Under the pieces are notes generated by a model. The model was given only the letters and a program-made list of their open reading frames with translations, was not told where the DNA came from and did no database searches. Positions 1 through 10,270 of a DNA stretch of 64,000 nucleotides are shown piece by piece. The translations under genes were made by a program, and so were the position numbers. The first letter of the stretch is position 1. The number at the start of each line of letters is the position of its first letter. This stretch comes from Oceanobacter mangrovi (GTDB lineage Bacteria > Pseudomonadota > Gammaproteobacteria > Pseudomonadales > Oceanobacteraceae), in the NCBI RefSeq assembly GCF_019740315.1, contig NZ_JAHXZR010000001.1:682001-746000 (forward strand), in the 5' to 3' direction.

Positions 1-1524
1 CCCCAGAGGGGCCGGGAACGCATGCAGCTCTATGCGGTGATTGTTATCGGTGAGAATGACGCCGCGTTCCATCATATTTTCCAGCTCACGGATATTGCCG
101 GGCCAGTCATAGTGCATCAGGTGCTGCATCGCCAGATCGGATACCCCCAGGGTATTCTTGTTATAGAGGTCGTTGTATTTACGCACAAAGTGATCGACAA
201 ACAACGCAATATCCTCACGTCGCTCACGCAATGGTGGTACTTCTACAGTGAACACATTCAGACGATAAAACAGGTCGGCCCGAAAGCGGCCATCATCGAC
301 GGCCTGTTTGAGATTTTCATTGCTGGCAGCGACCACTCGAACATCCACGGCAATTGCTCGATCACCACCAACCCGCTCCAGTTCACCTTCCTGCAACACC
401 CGTAACAGTGCAGCCTGGGCCTTGGGGGACAGTTCGACGACCTCATCGAGAAAAATGGTGCCGAGATGAGCACGTTCAAAACGGCCCGCACGGGATTCGT
501 TGGCACCGGTAAAGGCACCCTTGTTGACACCAAACAACTCGGCTTCGATCAGCTCCTGCGGGATACAGGCACAGTTCACGGCGACAAAGGCTTTGTCGGC
601 ACGTTGGGAGTGGGCGTGTAGTTCTCGGGCCATAACCTCCTTACCGACGCCGGTTTCGCCTTGCAGCAGTACGGTGGCCTTGCTGTCAGCGGCTTTTTTC
701 AGCAGTTGCAAAATGTCCCGAAACACCGGCGACTGGCCGACGGCCATCATGGCGCCGGTTTCAGCATGCTGGCGACGGCGGTGTGGGTCTGTATGCTGAT
801 GCAACTCCGATAGTTGCTGCCTCAAGGCAAACAGTTCGTCGGCGACCGGGTCGGGTAACAGCATGTTTTCCAGCTCGACGTGGTCTTCCCATTCGTCGAT
901 CGGTTTACCAACAATGCGGCAGTGTGGATCGCCACAGCCACTGCACATCACTTCCTTGAACAGAATGCGCTGCTGCATATAGAAGGTGGTATAACCGCTG
1001 GCGTAGCCCAGCAAGGTCCAGCAAATAGGGTTTTCGGACAGTCCGAATTCCTGTACGTGGAGCGCTGCTTCGTAGGAGTCGTGCCAGTCGACCGTGCATT
1101 CGAAGGTGCCAGCGGCGACGTCAAAATCGAGCTGTAGCGGCTCGGCCCGCACCATGCCCTCGATGGTATGCAGCTGAGGGCCAACGAAGTAGGCTTCTTT
1201 GGTGGTCAGGTCCGGTCGGATACCTTGTACCAGCTCGGCGTCAATCCAGCCAGACTGGTAACCCAGGCGCATCAGAAAGGCACGGGTGCGTTGCTCTCCC
1301 AGCGTCGTAATCAAATCCTTGCGTAACAATCCCATCACCGCTGAATGCATCAGCAGCATGCGGTTTTCACTCAGCCAGATTTTGCCTTCGGCTGGGTCAA
1401 AGCGTATTTGCGACAACAGGTCGGTGTTGTCTGGCAGAGTCATTTTGTTTGTTTGCATATTATTTTTATTGGGCTGTTCAGTGCCTGATGCGGAATTCCG
1501 GCCGGAGCCTGCAGAAGCCATCAT
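1..1524 (-). CDS. DmpR/XylR-family sigma-54-dependent activator (3' end outside window)
   Basis: Transcriptional activator of aromatic catabolism that binds an aromatic effector through its N-terminal domain and remodels sigma-54 RNA polymerase. Visible in order: an XylR_N/V4R sensor (about residues 25-230, ending in the Cys-rich CSGCGDPHC segment), a short linker, and an AAA+ domain with Walker A (GETGVGKE), an intact GAFTGA loop and Walker B (GTIFLDEV). The reading frame is open to base 1, so the C-terminal Fis-type HTH lies outside the window; 508 codons are present and family members have about 560. I chose the ATG at 1524 because AGGGG lies just upstream; the next in-frame ATG (1458) has only an A/T-rich leader. 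It is divergent from the aromatic-type ABC importer starting at 1716, so it plausibly controls that operon and/or the meta-cleavage genes. The effector cannot be read from sequence. Confidence 0.93.
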   Translation of the reverse strand, partial: MMASAGSGRNSASGTEQPNKNNMQTNKMTLPDNTDLLSQIRFDPAEGKIWLSENRMLLMHSAVMGLLRKDLITTLGEQRTRAFLMRLGYQSGWIDAELVQGIRPDLTTKEAYFVGPQLHTIEGMVRAEPLQLDFDVAAGTFECTVDWHDSYEAALHVQEFGLSENPICWTLLGYASGYTTFYMQQRILFKEVMCSGCGDPHCRIVGKPIDEWEDHVELENMLLPDPVADELFALRQQLSELHQHTDPHRRRQHAETGAMMAVGQSPVFRDILQLLKKAADSKATVLLQGETGVGKEVMARELHAHSQRADKAFVAVNCACIPQELIEAELFGVNKGAFTGANESRAGRFERAHLGTIFLDEVVELSPKAQAALLRVLQEGELERVGGDRAIAVDVRVVAASNENLKQAVDDGRFRADLFYRLNVFTVEVPPLRERREDIALFVDHFVRKYNDLYNKNTLGVSDLAMQHLMHYDWPGNIRELENMMERGVILTDNNHRIELHAFPAPLG

Positions 1525-1581
1525 CACACCCCTAGGGGCCGGATAGAAAGCATTGGACTATGATCCGTCCCGAATTACCAC

Positions 1582-1626
1582 AGCTATACTTAATAGGTAT
1601 AGTTGCAGACACAAACAATATTAGAC
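1582..1626. promoter_or_regulatory. Candidate operator: CTATAC-N7-GTATAG inverted repeat and downstream TATTAGAC
   Basis: Within the 191-bp divergent intergenic region, CTATAC (1584-1589) and GTATAG (1597-1602) form an inverted repeat. TATTAGAC (1619-1626) lies 90 bp upstream of the importer start. A closely related arrangement (AGCTGTA, AGGTATA, TATTAGAC) occurs upstream of the catechol 2,3-dioxygenase gene at 13840-13898. The shared layout suggests a common regulator. This is motif reading only, with no known consensus matched. Confidence 0.35.
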
Positions 1627-1715
1627 GTGTGCCAGCCCATTGGCCAACATGACCATCAAGTTAGAGATAGCTGTTACTCCTTTTCCTGACAAAAATAATA
1701 AAGAGGATAGATAGC

Positions 1716-2996
1716 ATGGTCGACACAACACGTCGCTCGTTTATCAAAAGTTCCCTGTTAGCATCATCCGCAGTCGCCGTAGCCGGAAAAATTCCGTTTG
1801 CCCAGGCTCGCAGTAATACCTTCAAGATTGGTTATGTCAGTCCCCAGACTGGCCCGCTGGCGGCCTTTGCCGAGCCGGATCGCTTCACTCTGGAGCAGGT
1901 TCGCAAGGCTGTTGCCGGTGGCATTATGTCGGGTGGCAAAAAGTTCAATGTAGAAGTGATCTACAAGGACAGCCAGTCAAGTCCGAACCAGGCCAGTAAC
2001 GCCGCTTCTGAATTGATCCTGCGTGATCGGGTCGATCTGGTGGTGGCTTCTTCAACTCCGGCAACGACCAATCCGGTGGCGGACCAGTGTGAAGCGAATG
2101 GTGTTCCCTGCATCACCAACGATACGCCGTGGCAGCCGTTTTTCTTTGGCCGTAATGGTGATCCGAAAGTGGGGTTCGATTACACCTACCACTTTTTCTG
2201 GGGGCTGGAAGACGTAATTGGTTCCTACTCCAACCTCTGGGGCAAGATTCCAACCAATAAACAGCTCGGCGCGCTGTGGCCTAACGATGAAGATGGCAAT
2301 GCCTGGGGAGATGGCCAGCGTGGCTTCCCGTCAGTTCTGAAAGACAAGGGTTTTGGCATTGTTGACCGTGGTCGCTTCCAGACACCCATTAACGACTTCT
2401 CATCGTTTATTTCTGAATTCCGCAAACAGGACGTGGAAATTGTTACCGGAGTGGTAACGCCGCCAGACTTCGCCAACTTCTGGAATCAGGCGGGTCAGCA
2501 GGGCTTTCAGCCGAAAATCGTGACGGTCGCCAAGGCAACCGAATTCCCGCAGGCTATCGCGGCTTTTGGCCCAAGGGCTGAAGGTTTGACCGTTGAACTG
2601 ATGTGGAGCCCGGCCTATCCATTCCATTCCACCATTACCGGACAGTCGGCGCGCGAACTGGCGGACAGTTACATGATCGCAACCGGCAAGCCATGGACCA
2701 TGCCGCTGGGCCTCAAGCATTCCCTGTTTGAAGTGGCGCTGGATGTACTCAAGCGCGCTGGCAGCAATGATCCGGAAGATATTCGTCAGGCGCTGGCGAC
2801 GACCAATCTCAACACCGTTGTCGGTAACGTCAACTTCAACAAGGGAGCCGGACCGGTTCCGAATATTGCCAAGACACCGTTGGTGTCCGGTCAGTGGCAG
2901 AAACGTGCAGGCAAGCTGGAACTGGTGGTGGTTGAAAACAGCCAGGCACCCATGGTTCCGCTGGAAGCTGAATTGCTGCCCATCAAATATTCCTGA
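1716..2996 (+). CDS. LIV-type ABC transporter periplasmic substrate-binding protein (Tat-exported)
   Basis: Binds a small carboxylated ligand in the periplasm and delivers it to the permeases encoded downstream. The N-terminus has a twin-arginine signal (TRRSFIK, residues 5-11) followed by a hydrophobic stretch and an AxA-like cleavage region near residue 30. The rest is a two-lobed periplasmic-binding fold of the branched-chain amino acid/amide type, starting at FKIGYVSPQTGPLAAF. 426 residues is normal for the family. First gene of a five-gene importer operon (binding protein, two ATPases, two permeases). Because the operon is flanked by an aromatic-responsive activator and a catechol meta-cleavage cluster, the substrate is more likely an aromatic acid than leucine; that is inference from context. 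Confidence 0.9.
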   Translation: MVDTTRRSFIKSSLLASSAVAVAGKIPFAQARSNTFKIGYVSPQTGPLAAFAEPDRFTLEQVRKAVAGGIMSGGKKFNVEVIYKDSQSSPNQASNAASELILRDRVDLVVASSTPATTNPVADQCEANGVPCITNDTPWQPFFFGRNGDPKVGFDYTYHFFWGLEDVIGSYSNLWGKIPTNKQLGALWPNDEDGNAWGDGQRGFPSVLKDKGFGIVDRGRFQTPINDFSSFISEFRKQDVEIVTGVVTPPDFANFWNQAGQQGFQPKIVTVAKATEFPQAIAAFGPRAEGLTVELMWSPAYPFHSTITGQSARELADSYMIATGKPWTMPLGLKHSLFEVALDVLKRAGSNDPEDIRQALATTNLNTVVGNVNFNKGAGPVPNIAKTPLVSGQWQKRAGKLELVVVENSQAPMVPLEAELLPIKYS

Positions 2997-3090
2997 TCAG
3001 GTCGTGGTGCTGATGGCTATCGTCATTGGCGCTGCGGACAGGGTAATCCACTGACGGTGGACCCTTGTCCTGTGTTTCCGGAGAGAAGCG

Positions 3091-3807
3091 ATGTTATTGA
3101 AAGTAGAAGGGGCCTGTAAGAGCTATGGCGCTCTGAAAGTGACCCAGGATGTGTCGTTTGCAGTAAGGGATGGCGAAACCTTGGGCATTCTTGGGCCCAA
3201 TGGTGCTGGCAAGACTACCCTGTTTAACCTGATTTCCGGCGATGCTTCGCTGGATGCCGGAGCCGTGTATTTCGATGGTGAAACGATCAGTCGTCTGCGG
3301 CCACACGAGCGCTGTCGAGCGGGTATTGGCCGCAGTTATCAGGTGCCGCACCCATTCGGCAATATGTCGGTGTTCGAGAATCTGGTGACCGCCGCCTGTT
3401 TTGGTGCCCAGGTTAGTGAGACAGAAGCCTGGCAAATTGCTACTGAAGTGCTGGAATCCACTGGCTTGCGAGAGTATGCCAATAAACCGGCTGGCAGCCT
3501 GACGCTGCTGAATCGCAAGCGGTTGGAACTGGCACGGGCGCTGGCGACCCGTCCGCGGTTATTGCTGCTGGATGAAATCGCAGGAGGCCTGACGGAACCG
3601 GAAGCGCGTGAGCTGGTGGATGAACTGAAGCGCATCAAGGCACGTGGGACCACCATGATCTGGATTGAACACGTTGTTCACGCCCTGCTGGCGATTGCCG
3701 ACCGTCTGCTGGTGATCGACTTTGGCAAGAAGCTCGCTGAAGGCACGCCGGACGAAGTGATGAATGATCCCGAAGTTCGCCGGGTTTACATGGGGATCGA
3801 AGCATGA
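3091..3807 (+). CDS. LIV-type ABC transporter ATP-binding protein (LivG-like)
   Basis: Cytoplasmic ATPase that powers import with the LivF-like partner. Visible: Walker A (GPNGAGKTT), a degenerate signature region (SLTLLNRKRLELARAL instead of a canonical LSGGQ, as usual for LivG), Walker B (LLLLDEIAGGL) and the switch His (IEHVV). 238 residues, slightly shorter than typical LivG. GGAGAG sits upstream of the ATG. It follows the binding-protein gene after a 94-bp gap and overlaps the next ATPase gene by 4 bp (ATGA), indicating translational coupling. Confidence 0.92.
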   Translation: MLLKVEGACKSYGALKVTQDVSFAVRDGETLGILGPNGAGKTTLFNLISGDASLDAGAVYFDGETISRLRPHERCRAGIGRSYQVPHPFGNMSVFENLVTAACFGAQVSETEAWQIATEVLESTGLREYANKPAGSLTLLNRKRLELARALATRPRLLLLDEIAGGLTEPEARELVDELKRIKARGTTMIWIEHVVHALLAIADRLLVIDFGKKLAEGTPDEVMNDPEVRRVYMGIEA

Positions 3808-4508
3808 GCAGTCAATTAATGTCGGTTGCCGGTCTGGAAGCATTTTATGGCGATGCGCAGGTGCTGTTTGGTGTCGATCTGGAACTGCACGAAGGCGAGG
3901 TGGTGGGCGTACTGGGAGCCAATGGCGCCGGTAAAAGTACGCTGATGAAAGCCATTACCGGTCTGTTACCGGTGGCGCAGCAATCAATTCGCCTGCGTGG
4001 TGAAGCGATTGGGGGGCGTGCACCAGGTGAGATTGTTCGCAAGGGTGTTGCCATGGTGCCGGAAGGGCGGCGTCTTTTTCCCAGTATGTCGGTGGAAGAG
4101 AATCTGCAGATGGGAGCCTTTGCCAAACGTCCGGGCCGCTGGAATCTGGATGAGGTCTACAAGCTGTTTCCGATTTTGAAAGAGAAACGTAAACAGCCAT
4201 CAACTTCCTTGTCCGGTGGCCAGCAACAGCAGGTCGCGATCGGTAGGGCACTGATGAGCAATCCGGATGTGCTGCTGTGTGACGAGATTTCTTTGGGGCT
4301 GGCGCCGATTGTGATTCGGGAAATCTACGATTCGCTGCCAGACATCACCGCCGACGGTATGTCGGTAGTGGTGGTGGAACAGGACGTGACGTTGGCACAG
4401 CAGTGCTCTGAACGCCTGTATTGCTTCCAGGAAGGACGCGTGGCGTTGCAGGGCGAAAGCCGGCAGCTGACCCGCGATCAGATCAGTCACGCCTACTTCG
4501 GGATTTGA
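3804..4508 (+). CDS. LIV-type ABC transporter ATP-binding protein (LivF-like)
   Basis: Second ATPase of the importer. Shows Walker A (GANGAGKST), a canonical signature (LSGGQQQQVAIGRAL), Walker B (VLLCDEISLGLAP) and the switch region (VVVVEQDV). 234 residues, typical for LivF. The start overlaps the stop of the LivG-like gene by 4 bp, and the permease gene starts 2 bp after its stop. The pair forms the heterodimeric motor of the transporter. Confidence 0.92.
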   Translation: MSSQLMSVAGLEAFYGDAQVLFGVDLELHEGEVVGVLGANGAGKSTLMKAITGLLPVAQQSIRLRGEAIGGRAPGEIVRKGVAMVPEGRRLFPSMSVEENLQMGAFAKRPGRWNLDEVYKLFPILKEKRKQPSTSLSGGQQQQVAIGRALMSNPDVLLCDEISLGLAPIVIREIYDSLPDITADGMSVVVVEQDVTLAQQCSERLYCFQEGRVALQGESRQLTRDQISHAYFGI

Positions 4509-4510
4509 TT

Positions 4511-5371
4511 ATGTTTGAAGTCATTATTCACGGCGTCCTGCTGGGCGGCCTTTACAGCTTGTTTGCGTTAGGCCTGTCGCTGATGTTTGGCGTTATGCGT
4601 CTGACCAATATTGCTCACGGAGACCAGATCGTTATTTCCGGTTTTATCGGCATCGCGATTGCGTCGGTGGTCAATATCAATCCGTTTCTGCTAATCGTGT
4701 TTCTGGTTCCCTGCGCTTTGGTGAGCGGTTATGCCTTCCAGTACTTCGTACTGAATCGCACGCTGGGCAAGGACCCGCTGCCGTCGCTGGTGATTACATT
4801 CGGGTTATCGATCATTGCCCAGAACCTGCTGCAGGAGATTTTTTCCGCCAATCCGCGCTCCCTCGACAGTGGTGGTCTGAATACCCTGGGATTTGGCATT
4901 ACCAGTGACATGACGGTGGGAGTGTTGCCGCTGATTATTCTGGCCTGCGCTATTGCCTGCACCTTTGGGTTGCAGTGGATGTTCCAGCATACCGCGCTGG
5001 GACGGGCGTTCCGCGCAGTATCGGATGAAAAAGATATCGCCGAGCTGATGGGCCTCAACAGCTCGAAAGTCTATTCGATGGCAACAGCACTGGCATTTGC
5101 GCTGGTAGCTCTGGCCGGGCTGTTCCAGAGTATGCGCACCACGGTGGCGCCAACAGATGGTCCGTCACTGCTGCTGTTCGCCTTTGAGTCGGTAATCATT
5201 GGCGGCATGGGATCGTTCTGGGGGACTTTTCTGGGTGCTATGACGCTCGGGCTGGCTCAGCAAATAGGCTTTTATTTCGATCCCGGCTGGGGAATCTGGT
5301 TTGGTCATTTGGTGTTTATCGCCATTCTGGCTTTCAAACCCAATGGCCTGTTTCCAAAAACCGTTGGCTGA
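4511..5371 (+). CDS. LIV-type ABC transporter permease (LivH-like)
   Basis: Inner-membrane permease of the branched-chain amino acid type. The protein starts MFEVIIHGVLLGGLYSLFAL and consists of about eight hydrophobic helices with the family segments LTNIAHGD near the N-terminus and VIIGGMGSFWGTFLGA near the C-terminus. I use the ATG at 4511, directly after the LivF stop. An in-frame upstream ATG at 4421 would lie inside livF and give a non-hydrophobic leader. 286 residues. Confidence 0.91.
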   Translation: MFEVIIHGVLLGGLYSLFALGLSLMFGVMRLTNIAHGDQIVISGFIGIAIASVVNINPFLLIVFLVPCALVSGYAFQYFVLNRTLGKDPLPSLVITFGLSIIAQNLLQEIFSANPRSLDSGGLNTLGFGITSDMTVGVLPLIILACAIACTFGLQWMFQHTALGRAFRAVSDEKDIAELMGLNSSKVYSMATALAFALVALAGLFQSMRTTVAPTDGPSLLLFAFESVIIGGMGSFWGTFLGAMTLGLAQQIGFYFDPGWGIWFGHLVFIAILAFKPNGLFPKTVG

Positions 5372-5388
5372 GGCCCGGGAGAATAATA

Positions 5389-6393
5389 ATGAAAAACACG
5401 ATTTTGGTTGTGCTGTTGGCATTGGTCGCCGTGGTTGGTGGCAGTATGCCTTACTGGGGCGATTCTTACTGGATGTACGAATTTGTGAACATCGCCTGTC
5501 TGTTTATTTTTGCCATGATGTGGAATCTGTTGGCTGGTTATGGCGGCATGGTGTCCGTTGGTCAGCAGGCATTTTTTGGCCTTGGTGGCTATCTGATGCT
5601 GGCACTTGCCAACTTGGCCGGGGTCAATCCGTTTGTGGCAATTGTGCTGGGAGCCCTGATTGCTGGTGTATTGGCTTTCCCTGTCTCAAAAATTGCGTTT
5701 CGGCTGAACGGTGGTTATTTCGCGATTGGTACCTGGGTGATTGCCGAAGTGATTCGGCTAACGGTGGCCAACATTGATGCTGTCGGTGGCGGTTCGGGCA
5801 CCAGCCTGACGGCTTTCCGCGGGGTTTCCCGCAGCTTCCGCGAGAACATGACCTATTGGGTGGCGCTGGCGGCGGTGCTGATTACGCTGGTGTCTGTCTA
5901 TCTGTTCCTGCGTTCAAAACAGGGTCTGGCATTACAGGCAATTCGTGACAGTGAAGTCGCTGCCGAAAGCCAGGGCATTAACGTTGCCCGCATGAAACTG
6001 GCGGTATACATCCTTGCAGCAGTGGGCTGTGCATTGGCTGGTGGTCTGTATTTTGTTTCCAACCTGCGCATTTCACCAGACGCTGCTTTCAGCGTTAACT
6101 GGACCGCATTTGGCATTTTTATTGTGATGATCGGTGGTATTGGCCGTATTGAAGGCCCCCTGATCGGTACGCTGGTGTACTGGCTGATAGACACCTGGTT
6201 CAGCGATTACGGCACCTGGTATTTGATTGGCCTTGGTGCACTGGCGATTCTGATGACCCAGTACCTGCGCAGCGGGCTTAGTGGCCTGATCCAGCAGCTG
6301 ACCGGCCTGGATGTGTTGTCGACCCGGCGGGTCTTGCCTGACGAACGAGAGCAATCACGACCACTGGCGACGACCAAAGCCTCACACGTGTAG
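5389..6393 (+). CDS. LIV-type ABC transporter permease (LivM-like)
   Basis: Second inner-membrane permease, partner of the LivH-like protein. Family hallmarks are MMWNLLAGYGGMVSVGQQAFFGLGGY near the N-terminus and the cytoplasmic coupling loop AIRDSEVAAESQGIN around residue 185; about nine hydrophobic helices. 334 residues with a polar C-terminal tail (residues about 310-334). It starts 17 bp after livH and is followed 19 bp later by a LysR regulator in the same direction, so all six genes may form one transcript. Confidence 0.91.
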   Translation: MKNTILVVLLALVAVVGGSMPYWGDSYWMYEFVNIACLFIFAMMWNLLAGYGGMVSVGQQAFFGLGGYLMLALANLAGVNPFVAIVLGALIAGVLAFPVSKIAFRLNGGYFAIGTWVIAEVIRLTVANIDAVGGGSGTSLTAFRGVSRSFRENMTYWVALAAVLITLVSVYLFLRSKQGLALQAIRDSEVAAESQGINVARMKLAVYILAAVGCALAGGLYFVSNLRISPDAAFSVNWTAFGIFIVMIGGIGRIEGPLIGTLVYWLIDTWFSDYGTWYLIGLGALAILMTQYLRSGLSGLIQQLTGLDVLSTRRVLPDEREQSRPLATTKASHV

Positions 6394-6412
6394 TCAGTAG
6401 CAGGAGCATAAA

Positions 6413-7318
6413 ATGGTGAACTATCAGGACTTGTATTTCTTTGTGATCGCAGTGGAAAAGGGCAGTCTGGTCAGCGCTGCCCGTTATTTGAACGTACCTC
6501 TGTCAACACTCAGTCGCCGTATTCAGGCATTTGAAGATCGCCTCGGCTACAAGCTGATTCACCGTACTGCCAAGCACTTTGGTCTGACTGAATCCGGTAT
6601 GCGGCTGTATGAAGGGGTTAACCCGATGATTCACGACCTCGAATTACAGGTCGAAAATATCAACAGCGAATTATCGTCTTTGACGGGGGAGCTAAAAATC
6701 ACTGCCCCTATTGCGCTTGGGCATCATTTTATTCAGCCGTTGGTACGGGATTTCATGCGTGAGAATCCGCGCATATCGGTGGAATTACAACTGTCTAATG
6801 ATAATGCGGACCTGGTTAAAAACAGTATTGATATCGCCTTTCGCATGGGCGTTATTACGCTGAATGAATGGATATCCAGACCGCTGTTCAAAACCCGCTC
6901 AGTGTTGTGTGCCAGCCCATCCCATCTGGATGGGCTGGATACGATTGACTCGCCGGGTGAACTGGGCAACTGGCCGTTGGTCGCAACCCGTGGTACGCCG
7001 GTATGGCGCTTTCAGCAAGGCGAAGACAGTGTGTCGTTTGTGCCACGGCCGGTATTGACCACCAACGAGGCCCGACTGGCACTGGAAATGGTGCTGGATG
7101 GTATGGGGATTGGGTATTTACCCAGTTATATGGTGGAGCAGTATCTGGCTCGGGGAGAGCTGGTAGCCCTGTTGGCGGACTGGAATGCCGGTGACAAGGA
7201 TGTCCATATGATTTACCCGCATCGCAGTAGTTTGCCTGCTCGTACCCGGGCATTTATTGACTACGTAATTGAGCATTTTCCCAAACACGAACTGGAGCAG
7301 CCGCGTGCGGTTGCATGA
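6413..7318 (+). CDS. LysR-family transcriptional regulator
   Basis: DNA-binding regulator of 301 residues. The N-terminal winged HTH (residues about 1-60: VAVEKGSLVSAARYLNVPLSTLSRRIQAFEDRLG read in pieces) resembles the CrgA/AaeR-like subgroup. The rest is a periplasmic-binding-like effector domain. It is the last gene of the importer operon, so its expression is probably linked to that operon. Likely targets are the importer and the catabolic genes starting at 7494; the inducer is unknown. Confidence 0.9.
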   Translation: MVNYQDLYFFVIAVEKGSLVSAARYLNVPLSTLSRRIQAFEDRLGYKLIHRTAKHFGLTESGMRLYEGVNPMIHDLELQVENINSELSSLTGELKITAPIALGHHFIQPLVRDFMRENPRISVELQLSNDNADLVKNSIDIAFRMGVITLNEWISRPLFKTRSVLCASPSHLDGLDTIDSPGELGNWPLVATRGTPVWRFQQGEDSVSFVPRPVLTTNEARLALEMVLDGMGIGYLPSYMVEQYLARGELVALLADWNAGDKDVHMIYPHRSSLPARTRAFIDYVIEHFPKHELEQPRAVA

Positions 7319-7493
7319 TTCCATATGCGGGAGCTTGAGTTTCAGTTTCTGAATATTGAGCAGAAATCTGACAGGAGTAAATTGGACGTCAGGGTATTTC
7401 CAGTCTCCTGAAAAATAATCAGCCAGCTTTAACGGTCGTCTTCGTCCGGAGGTTCGGCTTGCCCAAATCACTGATACAGGTAACGAGAATAAT

Positions 7494-8279
7494 ATGAATC
7501 AGGAACAAATCCAGCATGCGGGCGACGAGCTATACGATGCTCTGGTTAACCGCACTCCGGTCAAACCATTAACCGAGCGCTTCGATGATATTTCGATTGA
7601 AGATGCCTACCACATTTCATTGCGCATGGTTGAGCGTCGTGTTGCTGCCGGTGAACGCATCATCGGCAAAAAGATTGGTGTGACCTCCAAAGCGGTGCAA
7701 AACATGCTCAACGTGCACCAGCCGGACTTTGGTTTCCTGACCGACAAAATGGCCTACAGCCAGGGTCAGGAAATGCCGATCAGTGAAACGCTGATCCAGC
7801 CCAAGGCGGAAGGTGAAATCGCCTTCGTGATGAAAAAAGACATCATGGGCCCGGGCCTCACCAACGCCGATATTCTGGCCGCTACGGACTTCGTGATCCC
7901 GTGTTTTGAAGTAGTCGATTCCCGCATTGAAGACTGGAAGATCAAGATTCAGGACACAGTCGCCGACAACGCCTCTTGCGGCCTGTTTGTGCTGGGCGAC
8001 ACCGCGATTGACCCGCGTGACATCGACCTTGCTACTTGCGGCATGGTGGTGGAAAAGAACGGCGAAATCATCAGCACCGGCGCTGGTGCAGCAGCGCTGG
8101 GCTCACCGGTCAACTGTGTCACCTGGCTGGCCAATACGCTGGGCCAGTTTGGTATTCCGCTGAAGGCTGGCGAAGTGATTCTGTCTGGCTCGCTGGTACC
8201 TCTGGAGCCAGTTAAAGCCGGTGACTACATGTCCGTCACCATCGGCGGCATCGGTTCCGCTTCCGTGCGTTTCGTTTAA
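7494..8279 (+). CDS. dmpE: 2-oxopent-4-enoate hydratase (DmpE-type)
   Basis: Hydrates 2-hydroxypenta-2,4-dienoate to 4-hydroxy-2-oxovalerate in the lower meta-cleavage pathway. 261 residues of the FAH-related hydratase/decarboxylase family. Distinctive segments match the hydratase rather than the decarboxylase branch: [57 protein letters not shown] and [13 protein letters not shown]. The metal-binding acidic residues lie in the EGEIAF and EVVDSR segments. It is followed 26 bp later by dmpF and then dmpG, the two next enzymes. Confidence 0.93.
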   Translation: MNQEQIQHAGDELYDALVNRTPVKPLTERFDDISIEDAYHISLRMVERRVAAGERIIGKKIGVTSKAVQNMLNVHQPDFGFLTDKMAYSQGQEMPISETLIQPKAEGEIAFVMKKDIMGPGLTNADILAATDFVIPCFEVVDSRIEDWKIKIQDTVADNASCGLFVLGDTAIDPRDIDLATCGMVVEKNGEIISTGAGAAALGSPVNCVTWLANTLGQFGIPLKAGEVILSGSLVPLEPVKAGDYMSVTIGGIGSASVRFV

Positions 8280-8305
8280 TCCCCCATCAGCAAGAGACGA
8301 ATGTT

Positions 8306-9220
8306 ATGAGCAACAAACTCAAAGCGGTCATCATTGGCCCAGGCAACATCGGCACCGATTTGCTGATGAAAATGCAGCGCTCCGAATGGGTGGAGCCGGT
8401 GTGGATGGTGGGTATCGACCCGGAATCCGAAGGCCTCAAGCGCGCTGCGGCGATGGGCATCAAAACCTGTTCGACTGGCGTCGACGGCATTCTCGAACAC
8501 GTGGTCGCCGACGATATTCGCGTCGCCTTCGACGCGACCTCGGCTTACGTTCATGCCGAGAACTCCCGCAAGCTCAACGAGCTGGGCGTGATCATGATCG
8601 ACCTGACACCAGCGGCGATTGGCCCCTTCTGCATTCCGCCGGTGAATCTGGCGGACCATGCCAAGAACCTCGAAATGAACGTCAACATGGTGACCTGTGG
8701 TGGCCAGGCGACCATTCCGATGGTCGCTGCCGTTAGCCGTGTGCAGCCAGTGGATTACGGCGAAATCATCGCCACTGTGTCATCCAAATCGGTTGGCCCG
8801 GGCACCCGTCAGAACATCGATGAATTCACCCGTACCACCGCCGGTGCGGTTGAAAAGGTCGGCGGCGCCAAACAGGGCAAGGCCATCATCATCATCAACC
8901 CGGCCGAGCCGCCACTGATGATGCGCGACACTGTGCACTGTCTGACGGAGTCCGAGCCAAACCGCGATGCCATCACCGAATCCGTCCACCAGATGGTCGC
9001 TGAAGTGCAGAAATACGTGCCGGGCTACAAGCTGGTCAACGGCCCGGTGTTCGACGGCAACCGTGTGTCCATGTTTATGGAAGTGGAAGGTCTGGGCGAC
9101 TTCCTGCCGAAATACGCCGGTAACCTCGACATCATGACCGCCGCCGGTCTGCGTACCGCCGAAATGTTCGCCGAAGAAGTGGCGAACGGAACCATTAGCC
9201 TGCCCGCTCGCGGCGAATAA
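8306..9220 (+). CDS. dmpF: Acetaldehyde dehydrogenase (acylating)
   Basis: Converts acetaldehyde, NAD+ and CoA to acetyl-CoA; works as a channelling complex with the aldolase encoded next. NAD-binding motif GPGNIGTDL (residues 11-19) and the catalytic Cys in [11 protein letters not shown] (Cys131). 304 residues, as in DmpF/MhpF. Located between the hydratase and aldolase genes, 18 bp before dmpG. Confidence 0.95.
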   Translation: MSNKLKAVIIGPGNIGTDLLMKMQRSEWVEPVWMVGIDPESEGLKRAAAMGIKTCSTGVDGILEHVVADDIRVAFDATSAYVHAENSRKLNELGVIMIDLTPAAIGPFCIPPVNLADHAKNLEMNVNMVTCGGQATIPMVAAVSRVQPVDYGEIIATVSSKSVGPGTRQNIDEFTRTTAGAVEKVGGAKQGKAIIIINPAEPPLMMRDTVHCLTESEPNRDAITESVHQMVAEVQKYVPGYKLVNGPVFDGNRVSMFMEVEGLGDFLPKYAGNLDIMTAAGLRTAEMFAEEVANGTISLPARGE

Positions 9221-9238
9221 TAGACGGAGGAAACTACT

Positions 9239-10267
9239 ATGAATCTGCAAGGTAAATCAGTCCGTCTGCACGACATGTCCCTGCGCGACGGCATGCACGC
9301 CAAGCGTCACCAGATCTCCGTCGATGAGATGGTGAAAGTGGCCTGTGCCATGGACGACGCCGGTATGCCACTGATCGAAGTCACCCACGGTGACGGCCTC
9401 GGCGGTTCCTCGGTGAACTACGGCTTCCCGGCCCACACCGACGAGGAATACCTTGGCGCGGTGATCCCGAAGATGAAACAGGCGAAAGTGTCTGCGCTGC
9501 TGCTGCCGGGCATCGGTACCGTTGACCACCTGAAAATGGCCAAGGAACTGGGTGTAAACACCATTCGTGTCGCCACCCACTGCACCGAAGCCGACGTCTC
9601 CCAGCAGCACATCACCTTCGCTCGCAACCTCAACATGGACACCGTCGGCTTCCTGATGATGGCGCACATGGCTTCGGCCGACAAAATTGTCGAGCAAGCC
9701 AAGCTGATGGTCAGCTACGGCGCCAACTGCATTTATTGCACCGACTCCGCCGGTTACATGCTGCCAGACGAAGTGAGCGAAAAAATCACCGCACTGCGCA
9801 ACGAACTGCCAGCGGAAATCGAACTGGGTTTCCATGGCCACCACAACATGGCCATGGGTGTGGCCAACTCACTGGCTGCCATTGAAGCCGGTTGTGCGCG
9901 CATCGATGGTTCGGTTGCCGGGCTGGGTGCTGGCGCGGGTAACACCCCGCTGGAAGTGCTGTGCGCGGTGCTGAATCGCATGGGCTGCGAAACCGGTATC
10001 GACCTGTACAAGATCATGGACGTCGCCGAAGACCTGATTACACCGATGATGGACCAGCCAATCCGGGTCGACCGTGATTCGCTGACGCTCGGTTACGCCG
10101 GTGTGTACTCATCCTTCCTGTTGTTCGCCAAACGCGCTGAAGCCAAATACGGCGTTCAGGCGCGCGACATCCTGGTGGAACTGGGCAAACGCGGCACCGT
10201 TGGTGGTCAGGAAGACATGATCGAAGACCTGGCGCTGACCATGGCGAAAGCGGCCGGGAAACTCTAG
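9239..10267 (+). CDS. dmpG: 4-hydroxy-2-oxovalerate aldolase
   Basis: Cleaves 4-hydroxy-2-oxovalerate to pyruvate and acetaldehyde; acetaldehyde is channelled to DmpF. HMGL-like TIM barrel starting with the metal-binding [12 protein letters not shown] segment (residues 11-22) and containing the metal-ligand [12 protein letters not shown] segment (around residue 200). 342 residues, typical of DmpG/MhpE. GGAGG precedes the ATG. The gene ends the E-F-G trio and is followed by a 271-bp repeat-rich gap before dmpH. Confidence 0.95.
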   Translation: MNLQGKSVRLHDMSLRDGMHAKRHQISVDEMVKVACAMDDAGMPLIEVTHGDGLGGSSVNYGFPAHTDEEYLGAVIPKMKQAKVSALLLPGIGTVDHLKMAKELGVNTIRVATHCTEADVSQQHITFARNLNMDTVGFLMMAHMASADKIVEQAKLMVSYGANCIYCTDSAGYMLPDEVSEKITALRNELPAEIELGFHGHHNMAMGVANSLAAIEAGCARIDGSVAGLGAGAGNTPLEVLCAVLNRMGCETGIDLYKIMDVAEDLITPMMDQPIRVDRDSLTLGYAGVYSSFLLFAKRAEAKYGVQARDILVELGKRGTVGGQEDMIEDLALTMAKAAGKL

Positions 10268-10270
10268 GCC

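Noticed and set aside
1620-1660. Sigma-54 promoter for the importer (TTGGCCAACATG region)
   Set aside because: The GG and GC invariants are not at the required spacing on either strand.
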